A DNA stretch of 8,961 bases, from assembly GCA_964485695.1 (NCBI GenBank), contig CAZAKZ010000194.1:1-8961 (forward strand). Direction: 5' to 3'. Shown here in pieces: positions 5,908 to 8,961 of the stretch. How positions within the stretch are numbered: position 1 is the first letter of the stretch; each line of letters opens with the position of its first letter. A program made the translations under genes and the position numbers. The notes beneath the pieces are model-generated. The model saw only the letters and a list, made by a program, of their open reading frames with translations. It was not told the origin of the DNA and searched no databases. Origin of the DNA: CAZAKZ01 sp964485695. Its GTDB lineage: Bacteria > Planctomycetota > JAFGQW01.

Positions 5908-7423
5908 GGGAAACCTCACGGGATGTGGTCATGGCATGGGCGATGATTTCCTGGGTGGCTTCCTCCCGGGTGAAGCACCCCGAGGCCCGGCCCCGGTGGA
6001 GCACGAGGATACGGTCGCTCATGGCCAGGAGCTCCTGGAGCTCCGAGGTGATGAGCAGGATGCCCTTGCCCGCCGCGGTCCAGGCGTTCATGATGCGATA
6101 GATCTCGGATTTGGCGCCCACGTCGATGCCCCGCGTGGGCTCGTCCAGGAGCAGGATGTCGGCCCCGGTCAGGATCCACCGGGCCAGGATCACCTTCTGC
6201 TGATTGCCGCCGCTCAGGGTCTCCACGGCGGCGTCGAGGGAGTGGGCTCTCAGGTCCAGGTCTTCGAGCGGCGATTCAACTACCCGGCGCTCCAGTCCGG
6301 GCGACAGGAAGCCCCGGCGCGTGGCCCGTTCCAGGGCGGCGAGGGTGATGTTCTGGACCACGTTCATGGGCAGCACCAGACCCGATTCCTTCCGGTCGTT
6401 GGTGACCAGGGCCACACCCCGGGCAATGGCCACGGCCGGGGAGGCCGGCAGGATCGCCTCGCCGCGGATCCACATGCGGCCGTCCATGGCCTTTCCAAAG
6501 CGGCCGAAGATCGCCCCCAGGAGCTTGCTGGTTCCCGCGCCGCGAAGTCCGGCCAGGCCCAGGATCTCACCGGCGCGCAGCCGGAGGTGGATGTCCTCGA
6601 AGGCGTTCCGGTCGCTGTCGGGATCCTTCAGGGAACACCGCTCCAGGCGGAGCAGTTCCTCGCCGGGCACGGCCTGCTCCTTGGGGAAGAGGTGTTCGAT
6701 GTTGCGGCCCACCATCCACTGGATCAGTTTTTCCGACGGGAGGTCCTTGGCCGAGGCGGTCCCGATGTGGGCGCCGTCCCGCAGCACCGTGATGCGATCG
6801 GCCACTGCGTAGATCTCTTCCAGCTTGTGGGAAATGTAGATGACGCCGACTCCCCGGGTTTTCAGTCGCCGGATGAGCTGGAAGAGACGGTCCACGTCGC
6901 TCTTGCCCAGGCTCGAGGTGGGTTCGTCCATGACCAGGATCCGGACATCTGCCGCCAGGGCCTTGGCGACCTCCACCAGCTGCTGTGCCGCCTGCGGCAA
7001 GGATTCGACGGAGCAATGCACGTCCAGGTCCGGATCCACGGCCCGGACCGCGCGCTCGGCCCCGGCCGTCAGGCTTCTCCGATCGAGGAGGCCGAGGCTC
7101 CCGGTGGGTTCACTGCCGAGGAGAATGTTCTCGGCCACGGTCATGGCCGGCACCAGGCTCAGCTCCTGGTGGATGAGGCGGACACCGGAGGCCTGGGCCT
7201 CCCGCGGGTTAAGAAACTTGACGGGGGCTCCGTCGAGGCGGATCTCCCCGGCGTGGTCCACGTGGACGCCCCCCAGGATCTTCATGAGGGTGCTCTTGCC
7301 GGCGCCGTTTTCCCCGACCAGACCGAGGACCTCCCCGGCATCGAGGTCCAGGTCGACGCCGTGGAGCACCTCCACGCCGGAGAAGGACTTTCGAATGGAT
7401 CGCATCTCCAGGAGTGCGGCCAC
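5900..7423 (-). CDS. Sugar ABC transporter ATPase, two nucleotide-binding domains (RbsA family)
   Basis: The product has 507 residues, the usual RbsA/MglA/YtfR length, and powers sugar import at the cytoplasmic face. Domain 1 has Walker A GENGAGKST (residues 37-45), Q-loop Gln86, Walker B ILVMDEPTS (162-170) and the H-loop His199. Its signature is the family's degenerate form (SLPQAAQQLVEVAKAL instead of LSGGQ). Domain 2 has a Walker A without the usual Gly-Lys (GLRGAGTS, 292-299), a normal LSGGNQQ signature (403-409), and Walker B ILLLDEPT followed by RGIDVG, all typical of RbsA C-terminal domains. The start is GTG 7423, supported by GGAGG 8 nt upstream; an in-frame ATG at 7405 would remove the first strand. 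It is first in the operon, about 36 nt downstream of a predicted transcription start, and overlaps the permease by 8 bp. Confidence 0.96.
   Translation of the reverse strand: MAALLEMRSIRKSFSGVEVLHGVDLDLDAGEVLGLVGENGAGKSTLMKILGGVHVDHAGEIRLDGAPVKFLNPREAQASGVRLIHQELSLVPAMTVAENILLGSEPTGSLGLLDRRSLTAGAERAVRAVDPDLDVHCSVESLPQAAQQLVEVAKALAADVRILVMDEPTSSLGKSDVDRLFQLIRRLKTRGVGVIYISHKLEEIYAVADRITVLRDGAHIGTASAKDLPSEKLIQWMVGRNIEHLFPKEQAVPGEELLRLERCSLKDPDSDRNAFEDIHLRLRAGEILGLAGLRGAGTSKLLGAIFGRFGKAMDGRMWIRGEAILPASPAVAIARGVALVTNDRKESGLVLPMNVVQNITLAALERATRRGFLSPGLERRVVESPLEDLDLRAHSLDAAVETLSGGNQQKVILARWILTGADILLLDEPTRGIDVGAKSEIYRIMNAWTAAGKGILLITSELQELLAMSDRILVLHRGRASGCFTREEATQEIIAHAMTTSREVSHG
5914..5918 (-). 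promoter_or_regulatory. Ribosome binding site of the permease gene
   Basis: TGAGG on the minus strand lies 6 nt before ATG 5907, within the last codons of the ATPase gene. It favours ATG 5907 over GTG 5919, whose first bases overlap this site. Confidence 0.6.
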
Positions 7424-7431
7424 CGGGGAAG

Positions 7432-7436
7432 CCTCC
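7432..7436 (-). promoter_or_regulatory. Ribosome binding site deciding the GTG start of the ATPase
   Basis: GGAGG on the minus strand is 8 nt upstream of GTG 7423. This is the best-spaced Shine-Dalgarno in the window and selects GTG over the downstream ATG at 7405. Confidence 0.8.
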
Positions 7437-7465
7437 AGCTGGCAACGGAAACTGAATGGGCCGCG

Positions 7466-7494
7466 AGTATAGTCCGGGACCGGACGGATCGCAA
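7466..7494 (-). promoter_or_regulatory. Sigma70-type promoter of the ABC transporter operon
   Basis: On the minus strand, TTGCGA (plus 7489-7494, 4/6 match to TTGACA) and TATACT (plus 7466-7471, 5/6 match to TATAAT) are separated by exactly 17 bp. Transcription would start near 7459, giving a leader of about 36 nt, too short for a riboswitch. Placement directly ahead of the operon and the good ribosome site support it. Confidence 0.65.
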
Positions 7495-7529
7495 GGCGGT
7501 GGCGAACAGCCTGAAATGTCTGAGTAATA

Positions 7530-7548
7530 CCACGTCCTCCGGGCGTGG
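7530..7548. promoter_or_regulatory. Hairpin/inverted repeat upstream of the operon promoter
   Basis: CCACGTCC (7530-7537) and GGGCGTGG (7541-7548) pair over 8 bp, with one G-T wobble, around a TCC loop. It lies 36 bp upstream of the -35 box. It could bind a regulator or end upstream transcription; no T-run follows on either strand. Confidence 0.3.
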
Positions 7549-7605
7549 ACCCGAAGAGGATCTACCGATCCGGCGTCATTTTCCTGCCCTATTTCACCAC
7601 ATGTG

Positions 7606-7627
7606 AATGAGCCCAAACCGGCTCATT
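7606..7627. repeat. Hairpin repeat copy 1 (22 bp)
   Basis: AATGAGCC, loop CAAACC, then GGCTCATT form a perfect 8-bp stem, extendable to 10 bp at 7604-7629 with one G-T pair. The unit recurs at 7658-7679 with two base differences. On its left it abuts the perfect 8-bp palindrome CACATGTG (7598-7605). Confidence 0.75.
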
Positions 7628-7629
7628 TA

Positions 7630-7654
7630 GCCGTTATGAAGCACTTCATACGGC
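7630..7654. repeat. Central palindrome between the two hairpin repeats
   Basis: GCCGTTATGAAG and CTTCATACGGC pair over 11 bp with a single bulged T (7634) around a CA loop. Its centre lies about 26 bp from the centre of each flanking hairpin, so the three form a regularly spaced set. Confidence 0.7.
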
Positions 7655-7657
7655 CCG

Positions 7658-7679
7658 AACGAGCCCGAACCGGCTCATT
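7658..7679. repeat. Hairpin repeat copy 2 (22 bp)
   Basis: AACGAGCC, loop CGAACC, then GGCTCATT match copy 1 except for T to C in the left arm and A to G in the loop. The left-arm change creates one C-A mismatch in an otherwise paired stem. GCCCGAAC also occurs twice at a 10-bp interval here (7653 region and 7663-7670). Confidence 0.75.
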
Positions 7680-7699
7680 CAGTGCCCATGAAATCCGGC

Positions 7700-7731
7700 G
7701 AGCGTCTGTGCCCGGTGGGCACGGTACGCTC
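7700..7731. repeat. Two-part hairpin
   Basis: The outer arms GAGCGT (7700-7705) and ACGCTC (7726-7731) enclose the inner arms GTGCCC (7708-7713) and GGGCAC (7717-7722) around a GGT loop, with a small internal loop between the two stems. Another GTGCCC at 7682-7687 could compete for the GGGCAC arm. A short CCCT/AGGG stem follows at 7731-7741. Confidence 0.6.
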
Positions 7732-7752
7732 CCTTCGAGGGGGCGACCTGAT

Positions 7753-7773
7753 ACCACTCGCCATGCGAGTGGT
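7753..7773 (-). terminator. Strong hairpin 3 nt after the thioredoxin/TPR gene stop
   Basis: ACCACTCGC (7753-7761) and GCGAGTGGT (7765-7773) form a perfect 9-bp stem with a 3-nt loop. It starts 3 nt downstream of the TAA of the leftward thioredoxin/TPR gene, where a transcript end is expected. No T-run follows on the minus strand, so it is not a canonical intrinsic terminator; it may protect the mRNA 3' end or act with Rho. Confidence 0.45.
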
Positions 7774-7776
7774 CGA

Positions 7777-8961
7777 TTAATTCATGGACAGGAGCTTCTT
7801 CCGGGCTTCAGCCGCATACGGGCTATCCGGGTGGGTCGTGAGGATCTTCTTGTAATACTCCCTTGCCTTGCCCTTGCGCCCGCTCTTCATCAGGGCGTCT
7901 GCCAGCTTCATCCACTTCGCGCATTCCCGGTCGACCTTGCACCGGGCCAGAGACGTCTTCAGCTTCTTATCGGTCTGGAAGGCCCTCAAACGCTTTCGGG
8001 CAGCGACGGCGGCCCGGGTGGAGCGGTGGCGATCGACGATCCTCCGGTAGGTCTCCTCGGCGAGGGCGAACCGGCCCGCCTTGAAGCTGTCTTCCGCCTT
8101 CTTGAGCAGGCGGTTCGCCTTGCCTGCGGCACTGCCCTTGCTTCCACAGAGCAGGTTCAAGCGGTCGTTGAAGATGCGTCCGGTGTTGAGTCCCCGGAAG
8201 TTTCTCTTCGCCAGGGTGGCGCGATCCCTGGCGGCCTTGAACTCGCCGGCAGCGATGAGCTTGTCGATCTCCTTCAGTTCCAGGAGGGCCACTTTCTCCA
8301 GGTCCTTCAGCATGGCCCTGGCCCGTTCGCCTACCGTGGACCGACCCGCGACCCTGGAGATCTCGAGGAGCCTGTCCAGCGCCATCCGGTACTTCTTCTG
8401 AATCACGTGGCCCCGGATGCGTCTCAGCTCCTCGGATAGGCGGCGGAAAGAGACCGAATCGATGCCGGGACCGACGAGTTCGATGGCGCGGCGCATGCAA
8501 GTGTGGAATTCCTCGTTGGTGGTGGCCAGGACGTGCTTCAGGCGGTGGATGACATGGCCCCGGGGGTCGAGGAAGACATGCTGGGGCGTCATGATGGAGC
8601 CGGCCTCGTTGAAGTTAGCGAAGGCCCACACCTCCACCCTCTGGTGCTCGGGACAGGAGACGCATCTGAACTTGCTGCAGACCTTTTTCTTCCGGCCATC
8701 CAGGCCGCGCCCGGCGACGGCTTCGTGCTTACCGCGGGAGGCGACGAGGCAGACGAACTTACGCGAGAAGTCGATGGTGCCCTTGTTCTGGTACATGCCG
8801 GTGACGGTCATGTCACACAGCTTGGCCCCGTCCATGATGAATGCGACCAGGATGGGGGCATTGCGTTCGACGGCTTCCTTGAATGCGGCCTTGACGTCGT
8901 GGTGCCACCTACTTTCCGCGGGTCGACGTTGGGATTTCTTCTGGATTTCGGTCACGCCGTA
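7777..8961 (-). CDS. Thioredoxin-like/TPR protein, 5' end not certain
   Basis: At least 392 residues are read from GTG 8955. The frame stays open to the window edge, and only 6 nt lie upstream of that GTG, so the true start, and any signal peptide, may be outside. Residues about 15-155 look like a divergent thioredoxin fold: KAAFKEAVERNAPILVAFIMDG, then the conserved-looking TPQHVFLDPRGHVI (123-136), whose Pro is in the cis-Pro position. The usual WCxxC is absent; only C47 (AKLCDM) is at that place, while C93, C98 and C101 form CxxxxCxxC with a nearby His104. The middle (about 160-275) is helical and Arg/Lys-rich. Two tetratricopeptide-like units lie near 281-330 and 345-390 (KAGRFALAEETYRRIV; KSGRKGKAREYYKKIL). 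It may be a scaffold or redox/metal-binding protein; the function is unknown. It is not obviously linked to the ABC operon downstream. Confidence 0.82.
   Translation of the reverse strand, partial: YGVTEIQKKSQRRPAESRWHHDVKAAFKEAVERNAPILVAFIMDGAKLCDMTVTGMYQNKGTIDFSRKFVCLVASRGKHEAVAGRGLDGRKKKVCSKFRCVSCPEHQRVEVWAFANFNEAGSIMTPQHVFLDPRGHVIHRLKHVLATTNEEFHTCMRRAIELVGPGIDSVSFRRLSEELRRIRGHVIQKKYRMALDRLLEISRVAGRSTVGERARAMLKDLEKVALLELKEIDKLIAAGEFKAARDRATLAKRNFRGLNTGRIFNDRLNLLCGSKGSAAGKANRLLKKAEDSFKAGRFALAEETYRRIVDRHRSTRAAVAARKRLRAFQTDKKLKTSLARCKVDRECAKWMKLADALMKSGRKGKAREYYKKILTTHPDSPYAAEARKKLLSMN

Larger units (their letters stand above)
7424..7776. other. 353-bp noncoding region between the TPR gene and the ABC operon
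   Basis: No gene is supported. The left third holds the ribosome site and promoter of the ABC operon and a hairpin at 7530-7548. The right half (7598-7773) is almost entirely inverted repeats: CACATGTG, two copies of a 22-bp hairpin flanking a palindrome, a two-part hairpin, a short CCCT/AGGG stem, and a strong hairpin beside the upstream gene's stop. Both flanking genes run leftward, so this region would be the 3' end of the TPR transcript and the upstream region of the operon. Confidence 0.7.

Noticed and set aside
7424..7459. Riboswitch in the ABC operon leader
   Set aside because: The predicted leader is only about 36 nt and contains no recognisable aptamer.
5891..7606. 571-codon open frame on the plus strand opposite the ABC ATPase
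   Set aside because: It is antisense to a gene with intact Walker, signature and Q-loop motifs. The product is rich in Gly, His and Gln with no recognisable domain, as expected from high-GC shadow frames.
7606..7679. CRISPR-like repeats
   Set aside because: Only two copies exist, the 30-bp interval between them is itself palindromic, and no cas genes are present.
7753..7773. Canonical Rho-independent terminator
   Set aside because: The stem is strong and well placed, but no T-run follows on the minus strand, so it is recorded only as a terminator-like hairpin.

Overview
This 8.96 kb window is GC-rich bacterial chromosome with normal gene density. No RNA genes, CRISPR array, insertion sequence or phage genes were seen. 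Three protein types suggest Planctomycetota or another environmental lineage rich in secreted proteins: a Cys-rich zinc-ribbon plus multi-TM protein, a secreted Asp-box propeller with a C-terminal beta domain, and a thioredoxin-like/TPR protein. The taxon is inferred from protein style only; no phylogenetic marker is present.

Layout, left to right. (1) The N-terminal part of a secreted protein runs leftward (40-366, minus). Its frame ends just after a run of ten G on the coding strand. It has a good sigma70-type promoter and a perfect 12-bp palindrome in its leader. (2) A gene-free divergent region lies at 367-874. (3) Two rightward genes follow: a zinc-ribbon/B-box-like membrane protein (875-1891) and a secreted six-Asp-box propeller (1974-3677). 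(4) Tail-to-tail with the propeller gene, 12 bp away, is a leftward three-gene ABC importer operon of the ribose/galactofuranose type, transcribed in the order ATPase (7423-5900), permease (5907-4720), lipoprotein sugar-binding protein (4631-3690). A promoter with 17-bp spacing and a strong Shine-Dalgarno site precede it. (5) A 353-bp noncoding stretch follows (7424-7776), its right half packed with hairpins. (6) A leftward thioredoxin-like/TPR protein runs off the right edge (7777-8961).

The ABC genes form a complete importer: lipoprotein receptor, one permease that presumably homodimerises, and a double-domain ATPase. The substrate is not decided by the sequence; a pentose or hexose is the family expectation. 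No catabolic enzyme or regulator for it lies in the window. The propeller gene could act on extracellular glycans, but nothing here ties it to the transporter except proximity.

No convincing new multi-gene system was found. The observations most worth a second look are the hairpin cluster at 7604-7773 (two near-identical hairpins flanking a third palindrome, then more hairpins), the G10-tract break in the first gene, the permease with about 60 extra residues, and the thioredoxin-like protein with a non-canonical cysteine pattern.
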